NCBI GenBank assembly: GCA_934635225.1
Contig: CAKTYZ010000016.1
Location: 11,196 to 75,195, forward strand
DNA length: 64,000 bases
From: an uncultured Kiritimatiellota bacterium
GTDB taxonomy: Bacteria > Verrucomicrobiota > Kiritimatiellia > RFP12 > UBA1067
Direction of reading: 5' to 3'
How positions within the stretch are numbered: the stretch's first letter is position 1; each line of letters begins with the position of its first letter. Shown one piece after another: positions 9,424 through 25,524 of this stretch. The notes under the pieces are model-generated. The model ran no database searches and had not been told where the DNA came from. It saw only the letters and a list, made by a program, of their open reading frames with translations. Position numbers and translations under genes: made by a program.

Positions 9424-10503
9424 TCAAAACGTCTCGCCAGACTTCCAGACAGAGCCAAGGACAAGGTCTTGCGGCAAATTCCCCGTACGAAGATATTCCA
9501 GAACGGCCGTGGCAAGGTCCCGTCCCTGCGCGACAGGATCCATTTCAAGTCGCGTCAGGGGTTTAATCCAAAACGGGCCGAGACCACGGTTTGCGTGCGT
9601 GACGACCCCCACGTCTTCGGGGATGCGCACGCCACGCGCCGACAGCGCAAGAAGCCCGCCGTGCGCAAGATGGTCGTCCGTAAAGAGAAAGACATCCGGT
9701 AGACGGCCATTCGCTCGTCCCAACAGCTCTTTCATCGCCGCAAACGCCCCGCTGTACATGCCAAAAGGAGTGCGAACGCGGGGAATGCGCATCGTCTCGC
9801 AGGAAATGCCGGTCATCTTCAGCACGCCCGCGACATCATAGCCGCCTTCGTCATAAAGGAACTGGACGACCGTGCGAACGCCCTTCCTCGCGCAAGCTCG
9901 GACGAAATCCGGGACGGCCAGTCCGTTCTGCAACTCGATTTGTCCAATGCAGTTGGTCGCCGCAGACAGGACGCTCTTGCCCCCGTCACCAAGGACGACG
10001 AACGGCCAGCCCGCGTCCTCGATCGCCTGCCGCGCACCGGCACGCTCACCGAACTCAATGACAAGGTCCCAATGGTCCTTCAGCGACTCTGACAGGAGAC
10101 GGCTGGAGCCGTCCCGCTTGAGATCATGGGCTGAAATCGCCGTCAGGCGATAGTCTGCTTTCAGAAGCCGTGAACGCAGCGCCCCGACAAGACGGGACGA
10201 ATGATATCCAAAGCCTGTTTCCGAATTGAAGAAAAGAACATGTCCCTGACGGTTCTTTCCTCGATCGGCGACAACGGACCGAGAGCCGCGCCGGGACTCG
10301 CACCAGCCAATCTCGGCAAGACGCGCCAACGCCCGACGCGAGACCTTCTCGCTCACGCCGGCCTCCGCCGCAAGTTCGTGCAATCCCGGCAACTGGTCGC
10401 CTGGCTTATAGACGCCTCGCACAATCGCCTTGCGCAAATTCCGAAAAAGCTGCTCGCCAAGCGATGCGTTGGCGGCACGGTCAACGGCAAACGAGAATTT
10501 CAC
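9424..10503 (-). CDS. GntR-type regulator with a LacI-like sugar-binding domain
   Basis: 359 residues from the GTG at 10503, chosen because AAAGGAGG sits six bases upstream and the GTG overlaps the previous stop codon as GTGA. Residues about 10-80 are a GntR winged helix (LRKAIVRGVYKPGDQLPGL, then VSEKVSRRALARLAEIGW). Residues 90-359 form a periplasmic-binding-protein-like effector domain (DVFLFTDDHLAHGGLLAL, then GVRIPEDVGVVTH), as in AraR-type repressors. It closes the pot/ABC operon but stands directly upstream of the fucosidase operon, so that operon is its most plausible target. Its sugar effector cannot be read from the sequence. Confidence 0.85.
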   Translation of the reverse strand: MKFSFAVDRAANASLGEQLFRNLRKAIVRGVYKPGDQLPGLHELAAEAGVSEKVSRRALARLAEIGWCESRRGSRSVVADRGKNRQGHVLFFNSETGFGYHSSRLVGALRSRLLKADYRLTAISAHDLKRDGSSRLLSESLKDHWDLVIEFGERAGARQAIEDAGWPFVVLGDGGKSVLSAATNCIGQIELQNGLAVPDFVRACARKGVRTVVQFLYDEGGYDVAGVLKMTGISCETMRIPRVRTPFGMYSGAFAAMKELLGRANGRLPDVFLFTDDHLAHGGLLALSARGVRIPEDVGVVTHANRGLGPFWIKPLTRLEMDPVAQGRDLATAVLEYLRTGNLPQDLVLGSVWKSGETF

Positions 10504-11207
10504 GGTTTTCCTCCTTTCGCGGCCGCACGCAAGGCCGCCAGCATCCAGAACGAACAGGCGAAACCGACCAGCTGAATCTGCAGCGGCAAGGGGAACGCGT
10601 AGACGACAGCCGTCACGGGAATCCATACGATCCAGTTGGTGACCAACAGGGAAAGGCAGTCTTCGCGGAGAAACTTCCGCCAATTGATGCGCGGACCGAA
10701 ACGGAAGTCCCTCGCCACCCATGGAAAGAAAAGCGCGTTCACCGGCGTACAAACAGCAACAGTCCACACAAACTGATCAACCAGCGTCTTCTCGACAAGC
10801 GTAACGACATCCGTCCCATGGCCGAACAGGAACGCCTGTAGCGAGAAGAATCCATCACAGACGATACCCCACAGACCGCCCCAAAGCGAATAGACAAGAA
10901 CCGTCAAGAACAGACGCGGCGGACGAATGGACCGAACCGTCAGCAAAAAGACCCCTGGCAACAGCCCGCAAAAGAAGACGCGATTCAGGAAAGCCGCCAA
11001 TTCTCCATTCTGCGTCTGCCATCGCATGAGCGGCTCAAAAGCCGACGCCACACCAGGGACAAGATAATAGGCAAGAACAGTCGTCACCGCCAATGTCCAC
11101 AAAACGACCATCGGCACCGCATTGACCCTAACCGCCTCTAATCCGCGCAACACACTCCTGGCACACCTGTCTATCATATGATGCAGATTCAAATGACTTG
11201 CCGTCAC
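10500..11207 (-). CDS. Mpv17/PMP22-like integral membrane protein
   Basis: About 235 residues from a GTG at 11207 (GGTGGA five bases upstream, just after the preceding stop); an ATG at 11177 is an alternative start. The protein has four to five hydrophobic segments. The C-terminal half shows the layout of the Mpv17/PMP22 family: VDQFVWTV, PVNALFFPW, a conserved W..K.LRED segment, NWIVWIPVTAVVYAFPLPLQ, and W near the end. In eukaryotes this family forms small channels of organelle membranes, and bacterial members are poorly studied. The gene overlaps the GntR regulator start (GTGA) and follows the ABC ATPase, so the three are translated together. Function here is unknown. Confidence 0.55.
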   Translation of the reverse strand: MTASHLNLHHMIDRCARSVLRGLEAVRVNAVPMVVLWTLAVTTVLAYYLVPGVASAFEPLMRWQTQNGELAAFLNRVFFCGLLPGVFLLTVRSIRPPRLFLTVLVYSLWGGLWGIVCDGFFSLQAFLFGHGTDVVTLVEKTLVDQFVWTVAVCTPVNALFFPWVARDFRFGPRINWRKFLREDCLSLLVTNWIVWIPVTAVVYAFPLPLQIQLVGFACSFWMLAALRAAAKGGKP

Positions 11208-11208
11208 A

Positions 11209-11952
11209 TCAGTCCACCGTTCGGCAGGTGAAGAAGCGCCGGACAAACGCATCTTCGGAAGCCTCACGCAACTCGCGCGGCGATCCCAGTGCGATCATCG
11301 CCTGACGCGCACGATCAAACATCGCCGCACGATCGCCAATCTTGAAGACACTCGGCAATTCGTGCGTAACGACGACAAAGGTCATCCCTTTCTCCTCGCG
11401 CAGACGCAGAATTAAGTCATCTAACGCTTCAGAGGTAATCGGGTCAAGGCCCGCGCTCGGCTCGTCCAGAAAGACGACCTCCGGATCGAGCGCCATCGCG
11501 CGCGCAATCGCGACGCGTTTGCGCATGCCGCCCGAGATCTCGCTCGGCATCTTCTCCGCCGCGTCTTCCAGTTCGACATCCGCAAGCAAACGCCGCGCCC
11601 GCGCGAACCGATCCGTCTTGGGCAGATCCGAGAACTCCTCCAGCGGCAACAGTACGTTCTCCAGACAGGTCATCGACCCGAAGAGCGCACCTGACTGATA
11701 CATGACGCCAATCTTGCGGCAAAGTCCGGCACGCGTGCGCGCATTCCACTCGGCCCCCGCAACCGTCAGCCGCCCCGACAAAATCGGATTCAGCCCCGTC
11801 ATATGCTTCATGATCGTTGACTTCCCGCATCCCGAGCCCCCGAGCAGGATGAAGATTTCGCCATGCGCCACTTCAAACGAAACGTCGCGCAAGATCACCG
11901 CGTCGGGGTAACCGGCGTCAACATGCTCCAGACAGATGATCGGACTCTCCAT
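11209..11952 (-). CDS. MlaF-like ABC transporter ATP-binding protein
   Basis: 247 residues. Walker A is GGSGCGKST (residues about 38-46), the signature is SGGMRKRVAIARA (about 138-150), Walker B is VVFLDEPSAGLD, and the H-loop is VVVTHEL. The SGGMRKR signature, with Met where most ABC proteins have Gln, is typical of the MlaF/Ttg2A ATPases for lipid transport between the membranes. The usual partners MlaE and MlaD are not next to it in this window; instead it lies 13 bases after potC and directly before the Mpv17-like protein. It may serve permeases encoded elsewhere, or work with that protein. Confidence 0.8.
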   Translation of the reverse strand: MESPIICLEHVDAGYPDAVILRDVSFEVAHGEIFILLGGSGCGKSTIMKHMTGLNPILSGRLTVAGAEWNARTRAGLCRKIGVMYQSGALFGSMTCLENVLLPLEEFSDLPKTDRFARARRLLADVELEDAAEKMPSEISGGMRKRVAIARAMALDPEVVFLDEPSAGLDPITSEALDDLILRLREEKGMTFVVVTHELPSVFKIGDRAAMFDRARQAMIALGSPRELREASEDAFVRRFFTCRTVD

Positions 11953-11965
11953 GGCGTTGTCGCGG

Positions 11966-12787
11966 CTACCGATGCCGGGCGGTCGGAGTCTTGCCCGTCA
12001 AGACCTTTGAAATCGCAACCAGCGTGCAAGTGAAGATGAGCATGAGCGTCGAAAGCGCAAAGACGCTCGGCAAGTTGCGCGAGTGCTTCGTCATGGAACT
12101 CACATAAGTCGGAAACGTGTTTGTGCCCGCGCCATTCACAAAGGACGTGATGACCACGTCGTCAATCGAAAGCGTGAAGGCGAGAAGCCCGCCTGCGATG
12201 ATGCCAGGCAGGAGAATCGGAAGCTCGACCTTGAAGAACGTGTACCATGGCCCCGCGCCAAGGTCATACGCCGCCTCAATGATGCGGTCGTCAAAGTCCT
12301 GCAACCGCGCCAAGACGGTCATGACGACATATGACACGCAGAACGTCACGTGTGCGATGAGAATCGTCCAGAACCCACAGTTAATCTTCGCCGCGACAAA
12401 AAGCATGAGGAGAGAAATGCCGATCAGGATGTCAGGCATGACAAGCGGCGTATAGACAAGCGCATGGTGAATGGTCTGAAGCCTCCCCTTCCAGCGATGG
12501 AGAGCCAAAGCGGCTGTCGTGCCGAGAACGCTGGAGACGGCCGTTGCCAGACCCGCGATCGTCAGCGAGAGCCAAAAGCTCTGCAAGAGGGACTTGACCG
12601 CATAGCTTCCCGCAAAGATCTGCTGATACCATTTCGCCGTCAGTCCAAGGAAGTTTCCGCGCGCATCGAAGAAGCTCATCGCCGTGCCGTTCGGGACGAA
12701 CCCATACACGACGACCAGCACAATCGGCACATAGAGGAATGCGAGGACAAGTCCGAGAACGGCAACTGAAAAGAGCGAGCGCTTCAT
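11966..12787 (-). CDS. potC: Spermidine/putrescine-type ABC permease
   Basis: 273 residues, starting at the ATG at 12787 that overlaps the potB stop as ATGA. The longer upstream frame is rejected because it runs into potB. It has six membrane segments and the permease EAA loop (EAAYDLGAGPWYTFFKVELP), in which the conserved Gly is present. SIDDVVITSFVNGAGTNTFP matches the PotC end. With PotB it forms the transmembrane channel of a polyamine importer energised by PotA. No substrate-binding protein (PotD) is encoded in this window, so either it lies elsewhere or the system uses a distant one. Confidence 0.9.
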   Translation of the reverse strand: MKRSLFSVAVLGLVLAFLYVPIVLVVVYGFVPNGTAMSFFDARGNFLGLTAKWYQQIFAGSYAVKSLLQSFWLSLTIAGLATAVSSVLGTTAALALHRWKGRLQTIHHALVYTPLVMPDILIGISLLMLFVAAKINCGFWTILIAHVTFCVSYVVMTVLARLQDFDDRIIEAAYDLGAGPWYTFFKVELPILLPGIIAGGLLAFTLSIDDVVITSFVNGAGTNTFPTYVSSMTKHSRNLPSVFALSTLMLIFTCTLVAISKVLTGKTPTARHR

Positions 12788-13776
12788 CGGCCGCCTCCCG
12801 AGACCACGAGCCGCGCCGTCTGGGCATCCAGCCGCTTGCGGTCGCGCACGTCCTGTCGTTTCTTCCACCACATCGCAAGCGCCAACGGCACAAGGACCGA
12901 GACGGCCATTAGCGTCGCCAGCGCACTCGCATGCGGAATGTTGCGGTTTTGAATCGCGCGCATGAAAATCTTGTTTCCGATGAGGACGCAGTTCGTGCCG
13001 CCAAGCATCTGTGGGATGACATACGAACCAATCGCCGGGATAAAGACCATCAAGACCGCCGAGACGACGCCCTGCCGCACGCCAGGGATAAAGATTTTCC
13101 GGAAGGCGTAGAAGTTCTTCGCCCCAAGGTCACGCGCAGCCTCCAGAAGCGCGAAGTCGAATTTTTCCGCCGCCGAATAGATCGGCATGATCGCAAACGG
13201 CAGAAAGGAATAGACCGAGACAAGCACGACCGCAGCTTCGGAATCGAGAATCGTCGAACTCGCCGGATCGACGTGTCCTGCGGAGGCAAAGCCAATCAAG
13301 ATGAGGAACTGCTGAAGGAAGCCGGGAAGCCAGTCGAAAAGCCAGTCGCGCATCCGCAACCAAACGAGATAGCAGGCCTGAAGCCAGCCATCGGGATGGA
13401 GCATCGTCTTCCACGCGAAGACACGCACGACGAAACTCGTCCAGAACGGCAACATGATCGACCCCGCGACGATCGCGCGCCACTTCGGATTCATGCGCGC
13501 GATGGCATAGGCGCAGGGGAGCGCGAGCACGATGGACCAAAGCGTGATCTCAAAAGAGATCCGAAGCGTGTTCCAGACAATCGCCGGATAATCCGGATCG
13601 ACCAGCTCGCGCCAAGTTGACATCGACCAGTCGCCGACGCCGCCTGACGCGTCATGACCATGGAAAGTGAACGCAAGGACGATTACCGCCGGAACCGCAA
13701 AGAACAACGCAAGCCACAAAAAGCTCGGTAACGTCACAAGCCACTCGGCCCGTCTTGAACGCAGGGGATTCGTCAT
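12784..13776 (-). CDS. potB: Spermidine/putrescine-type ABC permease
   Basis: 330 residues with an N-terminal membrane anchor and the EAA motif (EAARDLGAKNFYAFRKIFIP). WTSFVVRVFAWKTMLHPDG and GSYVIPQMLGG are typical of PotB. It is longer than the classic PotB because of an insertion around residues 130-165. Its ATG at 13776 overlaps the stop of the EcoRI-like gene (ATGA). In the presumed ancestral operon the same ATGA would have overlapped the potA stop; see the restriction-modification genes at 13773-15701. Its stop overlaps the potC start by four bases. Confidence 0.9.
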   Translation of the reverse strand: MTNPLRSRRAEWLVTLPSFLWLALFFAVPAVIVLAFTFHGHDASGGVGDWSMSTWRELVDPDYPAIVWNTLRISFEITLWSIVLALPCAYAIARMNPKWRAIVAGSIMLPFWTSFVVRVFAWKTMLHPDGWLQACYLVWLRMRDWLFDWLPGFLQQFLILIGFASAGHVDPASSTILDSEAAVVLVSVYSFLPFAIMPIYSAAEKFDFALLEAARDLGAKNFYAFRKIFIPGVRQGVVSAVLMVFIPAIGSYVIPQMLGGTNCVLIGNKIFMRAIQNRNIPHASALATLMAVSVLVPLALAMWWKKRQDVRDRKRLDAQTARLVVSGGGR

Positions 13777-14477
13777 CGCATGAAAGACCTTTCCCCATGC
13801 TTGGAAAAATAATACAAAACACTTCGTCGTGCAACTTCCAGTGACAAAGTGTACATCTCGTCTTCAGTCCACTGCGGCACTCTAAAATAGTACGTGCCAC
13901 GATTGAAAATCCTCCGAGGTCCTTCATTATGGAGATGAATCTCGTTCAATGAGCCAAACATTGCAATTGTCTTAACTCGATCAACAATGCTTGAATCAGC
14001 GGCAAAATCACAACCATCTCCCAAACACACAAATGGGAATATTGATTCGGACAACAGAGATGCCCTAAAACCTATCACATTTTTACCCAATCGCTCAATG
14101 GCATTGCCTTTAGCCTGTACCGCCTTGCCCTGACTACGCCGTAAATCATTCGTCCCCTGATTCTTTTTCTCTGAAATTAAAATCGGATAACAACAACCGG
14201 AGGAATCCTCAATTGAGAGCACGCCACCATCAGGCTTCATTGCGGAAGACTCAAGACATGTGCAAAAGGGCACGTCTGGGAATTGAACTTTAAGACGATC
14301 TATCACCGCCTTTAAATGCCACTGGGGTTCTTGAACAACCCGCAACCCGCCAAATTCCGCAAGCAAACTATCCCGAACGCGATTAACCGCCCGCATGAGA
14401 GAGGTTTCTTGGCGCTTTGACTTCGCATTAATAACAGTTCCCTTGCGCTGTTTACTCAATTGTAGTTTGTGCGACAT
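13773..14477 (-). CDS. EcoRI-family type II restriction endonuclease
   Basis: 234 residues. Three segments match EcoRI as I remember it. SSAMKPDGG carries the first catalytic Asp (EcoRI SSIKPDGG). ILISEKKNQG carries the Glu-x-Lys of the PD-ExK centre (EcoRI VLVAEAKHQG). GNAIERLGKNV, followed by LLSESIFPFV, matches the EcoRI base-contacting segment GNAIERSHKN, so cutting at GAATTC is predicted. It is somewhat shorter than EcoRI (277) and lacks part of the C-terminus. A GGGGG ribosome-binding site lies six bases before the ATG. It follows the methylase gene after 12 bases and its stop overlaps the potB start. The region is visibly richer in A+T than the pot genes on either side, which suggests horizontal arrival. 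Confidence 0.88.
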   Translation of the reverse strand: MSHKLQLSKQRKGTVINAKSKRQETSLMRAVNRVRDSLLAEFGGLRVVQEPQWHLKAVIDRLKVQFPDVPFCTCLESSAMKPDGGVLSIEDSSGCCYPILISEKKNQGTNDLRRSQGKAVQAKGNAIERLGKNVIGFRASLLSESIFPFVCLGDGCDFAADSSIVDRVKTIAMFGSLNEIHLHNEGPRRIFNRGTYYFRVPQWTEDEMYTLSLEVARRSVLYYFSKHGERSFMR

Positions 14478-14489
14478 TTATGACCCCCT

Positions 14490-15701
14490 TCACGCCCTCT
14501 TAACAAGAAATAAGTACTCCGTCACCTTAAGCGAACGATTTCTCAGGTTTCGGCTACCCCGAAAAGTGTTGTATTCAATTTCAACGGGCTTAACCTCCCC
14601 TAATGTTTCAAGAAAGGCGATAAATCGATCATACGAAATAAACCCCTCTGAGCTATAGGAAATCATCAAGTAACGAGCCTTCGTCTTTCCCAAGAGTTCA
14701 AAAAAAGTCCGTTCCGCTTCACGCTTCTTGTTGTATTCGGAATGATTCCAGCCCTTTGGGATTCCACTCACGCGGCTAAGCGAAGTTGGCTCCTTGTTCT
14801 CGGCAAGAACATTGAGCATGAAATAGTTCGAGCCGTACGGATGCTGATTATAGGGCGGATCAAAATACGCAAGATCAACCTCATCGATGGTCTCAACGAT
14901 TTGATTAGTATCACCGCGCAGAACAATGCTGTCACAATCAAAGTTCGACAGCACGGGCTTATTTAACTCAACTTTTCCACATATTCTCGCCAAGGCATTC
15001 TTACCCTCACCCCCAAACTCTCCTATTCCCTGACGGTTCTTGTAGAATCCCTTGAACACACCGGATGTGTTTGGATGGATCGATGCCTCCGCAAGAAGAG
15101 GACCCATAACCAAATTAAAATATTTAGGCGGCACGACAACATCTACCGCATGCCTCGCAGAATCGAGCAAGACTGCATTCTCATGAGTATAGAAAACTCG
15201 CTCGCCGCTTTTTATGTTTGAATCATCAAGAGATGCGTATAATCTCGTTATGACACCCGGGGAAAGATGCCCTTTCGTATAAGCCACCCATTCTCGAAAA
15301 ACCTGGTCAAATTCTTTATGGTCAATGTCCGAACGGTTGGTCAAATAACATTGATTAACAGTCTGGCTATACCGCTCCAAATCGTTCGCTATAATGAGCG
15401 AAGCATAACGCTTCATAAAACGCGATACAATGCCACTACCGGAGAACGCATCCAAAAAGGAAAGCTTTTCTTTCCCGAGTCCTCGCCGGACGAGATTGAC
15501 TCCATCGCCAATAAACTTCAAAAGCGAACGCTTATTGCCAAGATATGTCAAGATCTGCGTTGTCAGGTAGTCCTTGTTTTCTTCTTCAAGTGTGAACTCT
15601 GACGCCAAGTCGTCCGCGTGGGTAAGGCCAAGGAACATTTGCGACAAAACGACGCTCGTCGTAGCAGAGCAAAACCGCTTTCGTGTCAACTGAACACTCA
15701 T
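14490..15701 (-). CDS. D12-class (Dam/FokI-like) DNA adenine methyltransferase
   Basis: 403 residues from the ATG at 15701, which overlaps the potA stop as ATGA and uses GGAGG seven bases upstream, inside the end of potA. The SAM-binding motif I (FLDAFSGSGIVSRFM) comes near residue 65 and the catalytic motif IV (YFDPPYNQHPYGSNYF) near residue 290. That order is the alpha class of N6-adenine methylases, with the target-recognition region between the motifs. This is unlike the cognate methylases of EcoRI or RsrI as I recall them. It should protect the GAATTC sites predicted for the adjacent nuclease. Base composition is AT-richer than its neighbours. Confidence 0.9.
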   Translation of the reverse strand: MSVQLTRKRFCSATTSVVLSQMFLGLTHADDLASEFTLEEENKDYLTTQILTYLGNKRSLLKFIGDGVNLVRRGLGKEKLSFLDAFSGSGIVSRFMKRYASLIIANDLERYSQTVNQCYLTNRSDIDHKEFDQVFREWVAYTKGHLSPGVITRLYASLDDSNIKSGERVFYTHENAVLLDSARHAVDVVVPPKYFNLVMGPLLAEASIHPNTSGVFKGFYKNRQGIGEFGGEGKNALARICGKVELNKPVLSNFDCDSIVLRGDTNQIVETIDEVDLAYFDPPYNQHPYGSNYFMLNVLAENKEPTSLSRVSGIPKGWNHSEYNKKREAERTFFELLGKTKARYLMISYSSEGFISYDRFIAFLETLGEVKPVEIEYNTFRGSRNLRNRSLKVTEYLFLVKRA

Positions 15702-16804
15702 TCGGCGACCTCCACCATGTAGCCATCGTCGGGATGCCACCAGACGAAGACCTCGTCATTCCAGGTGATTGGCTCCTGGTCAAGCAGGAAGCGTGAATGC
15801 GGCTTCAGTGCCGAGATGCGCAGTTGACTTGACTTCAACCAGTATTTCGTGTAAACGCCTTGGTAGACGATGTCCTTGACCACGGAAGGGAAGACATTGA
15901 TCGACGCGCCCTTCTCAGGCGTCGGCGGTGCCAACGTGACGCGAATCTTCTCAGGGCGGACGGACAGATCGACGCGCTGCCCGACCGCAAGCTTTTTGTC
16001 ATTGTAGGCCTTGATCTGCGGGAAGCCCTCAATCTGAATATAGCAATAGTCACCTTCGATCGAGACAATCTCACCCGAGAAGAAGTTCGTGTCGCCAATG
16101 AAGGACGCGACGAACCGCGTCGCCGGAGCCTCGTAGATTTGCGCAGGACCCGCGAGTTGTTCAACCATCCCTTTGTTGATGACGGCAATGCGGTCCGAGA
16201 GCGACATCGCCTCGCCCTGATCGTGCGTCACATAAAGGAACGTGATGCCAACCTGATCGTGAATCGTATCCAGTTCAAGAAGCATATGCTGCCGAAGCTT
16301 CAGGTCCAAAGCCGCCAGCGGTTCGTCCAGCAAGAGGACTTGCGGACGGTCCACAAGCGCACGGGCAATGGCGACACGTTGCTTCTGCCCGCCCGAAAGT
16401 TGATTCGGATACTTCCAGGCCTGATCCGAAAGCTGGATCATCTCCAGAATCTCATCCACCCGCTCCTCGATCTCGTTCTTCGGCTTCTTGGCCAGTTTGA
16501 GCGAAAAGGCAATGTTGTCCCAGACCGTCATCGTCGGGAAAAGCGCATAGTTCTGGAAGACCGTATGAACGCGACGCTGGTTCGGCGGCAAGTCCGTGAT
16601 GTCCTTGCCTTCCAAATAGATGCGCCCTGAATCTGGGCGTTCAAAACCGCCCAGCATCCGCAGAAGTGTCGTCTTGCCGCAACCTGAAGGGCCGAGCAAC
16701 GAAAAGAATTCGCCTTTTTTGACCGTCAGCGTGACATCGTTGACGGCCGTCAATGCGCCAAACCGTTTCGTCACATGGTCGAACACGAGAAAATCGTCTT
16801 TCAT
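15698..16804 (-). CDS. potA: Spermidine/putrescine-type ABC transporter ATPase
   Basis: 368 residues. Walker A GPSGCGKTT, Q-loop VFQNYALFP, signature LSGGQKQRVAIARAL, Walker B VLLLDEPLAALD and H-loop YVTHDQ are all present, followed by a C-terminal TOBE domain (about 240-368) with SVRPEKIRV. I start it at the ATG at 16804 rather than the GTG at 16810 because the -10 box TATAAT ends only nine bases upstream; the transcript should begin after the GTG, so potA is probably leaderless or nearly so. The end of the gene carries the GGAGG used by whichever gene follows, now the inserted methylase. Confidence 0.92.
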   Translation of the reverse strand: MKDDFLVFDHVTKRFGALTAVNDVTLTVKKGEFFSLLGPSGCGKTTLLRMLGGFERPDSGRIYLEGKDITDLPPNQRRVHTVFQNYALFPTMTVWDNIAFSLKLAKKPKNEIEERVDEILEMIQLSDQAWKYPNQLSGGQKQRVAIARALVDRPQVLLLDEPLAALDLKLRQHMLLELDTIHDQVGITFLYVTHDQGEAMSLSDRIAVINKGMVEQLAGPAQIYEAPATRFVASFIGDTNFFSGEIVSIEGDYCYIQIEGFPQIKAYNDKKLAVGQRVDLSVRPEKIRVTLAPPTPEKGASINVFPSVVKDIVYQGVYTKYWLKSSQLRISALKPHSRFLLDQEPITWNDEVFVWWHPDDGYMVEVAE

Positions 16805-16813
16805 TTCCACGAC

Positions 16814-16822
16814 ATTATAGCA
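16814..16822 (-). promoter_or_regulatory. Extended -10 promoter of potA
   Basis: The minus strand reads AAATATGCTATAATG. TATAAT occupies 16819-16814 with an upstream TGC, an extended -10. No good -35 is visible at 17-18 bases. Transcription should start near 16807, three or so bases before the potA ATG. Confidence 0.65.
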
Positions 16823-16883
16823 TATTTGACAGCCTGCAGGAACGGAGAAACGCGAACTTGAAAGGAATCAGTCGGGTAGACAG

Positions 16884-16920
16884 AGCGCGAGGCACGGTAT
16901 GTAATGCCGAGCCCCGCGCT
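16884..16920 (-). terminator. Hairpin downstream of rpoC
   Basis: AGCGCGGGGC on the minus strand pairs with GCCTCGCGCT around a loop containing a second CGG/CCG pair. The stem is strong, but no U run follows, so termination may be weak or Rho-assisted. It separates rpoBC from the potA promoter. Confidence 0.45.
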
Positions 16921-16942
16921 TCATTCGACTCTCTCGGTTCAG

Positions 16943-21292
<4,350 letters not shown>

Positions 21293-21314
21293 GTTTTAGT
21301 TCCTTAAATGCGTT

Positions 21315-25226
<3,912 letters not shown>

Positions 25227-25524
25227 AAGCTTACCTCTATCTTAATGTGACTGAAACGTATTGAAAGCAAACGACTTCGCCAAGACAATGCCTGAAGTGT
25301 GGTAAGCGGCCACTTTGTTAACTGTACATTATCTGGAGATAATTTGACATAGTATATCATATTTAGGGCCTAAGCCGCAATCCCCTGGCTCTCCTTCAAG
25401 AAAATTTGCATGCGCGACATGCACAGAGGCTCCCTCAGACGGGCATGGCGTCCGAAGGGAATCTGGAAAGTGAGACCGCGTATACTTGCGATCAGCGGCA
25501 AATCCAAGCGGCGACGAGAGGCCT
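25227..25524. other. Intergenic region between citrate synthase and rpoB
   Basis: About 300 bases. It holds the rpoB promoter and leader, and a hairpin beyond the citrate synthase stop near 25430-25462 (TCCCTTCGGACG pairing imperfectly with CGTCTGAGGGA on the minus strand). A stretch at 25483-25515 (ACTTGCGATCAGCGGCAAAT) resembles one near 48241 that also lies just beyond a minus-strand gene. No small gene is supported. Confidence 0.5.
25351..25380 (-). promoter_or_regulatory. rpoBC promoter
   Basis: TTGCGG (25380-25375), an 18-base spacer, and TATACT (25356-25351) with an extended TGA. The 5' leader is about 120 bases long. It contains a second AT-rich stretch (TTATCTCCAGATAATG) that could form a small hairpin, but I see no ribosomal-protein binding site. 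Confidence 0.65.
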
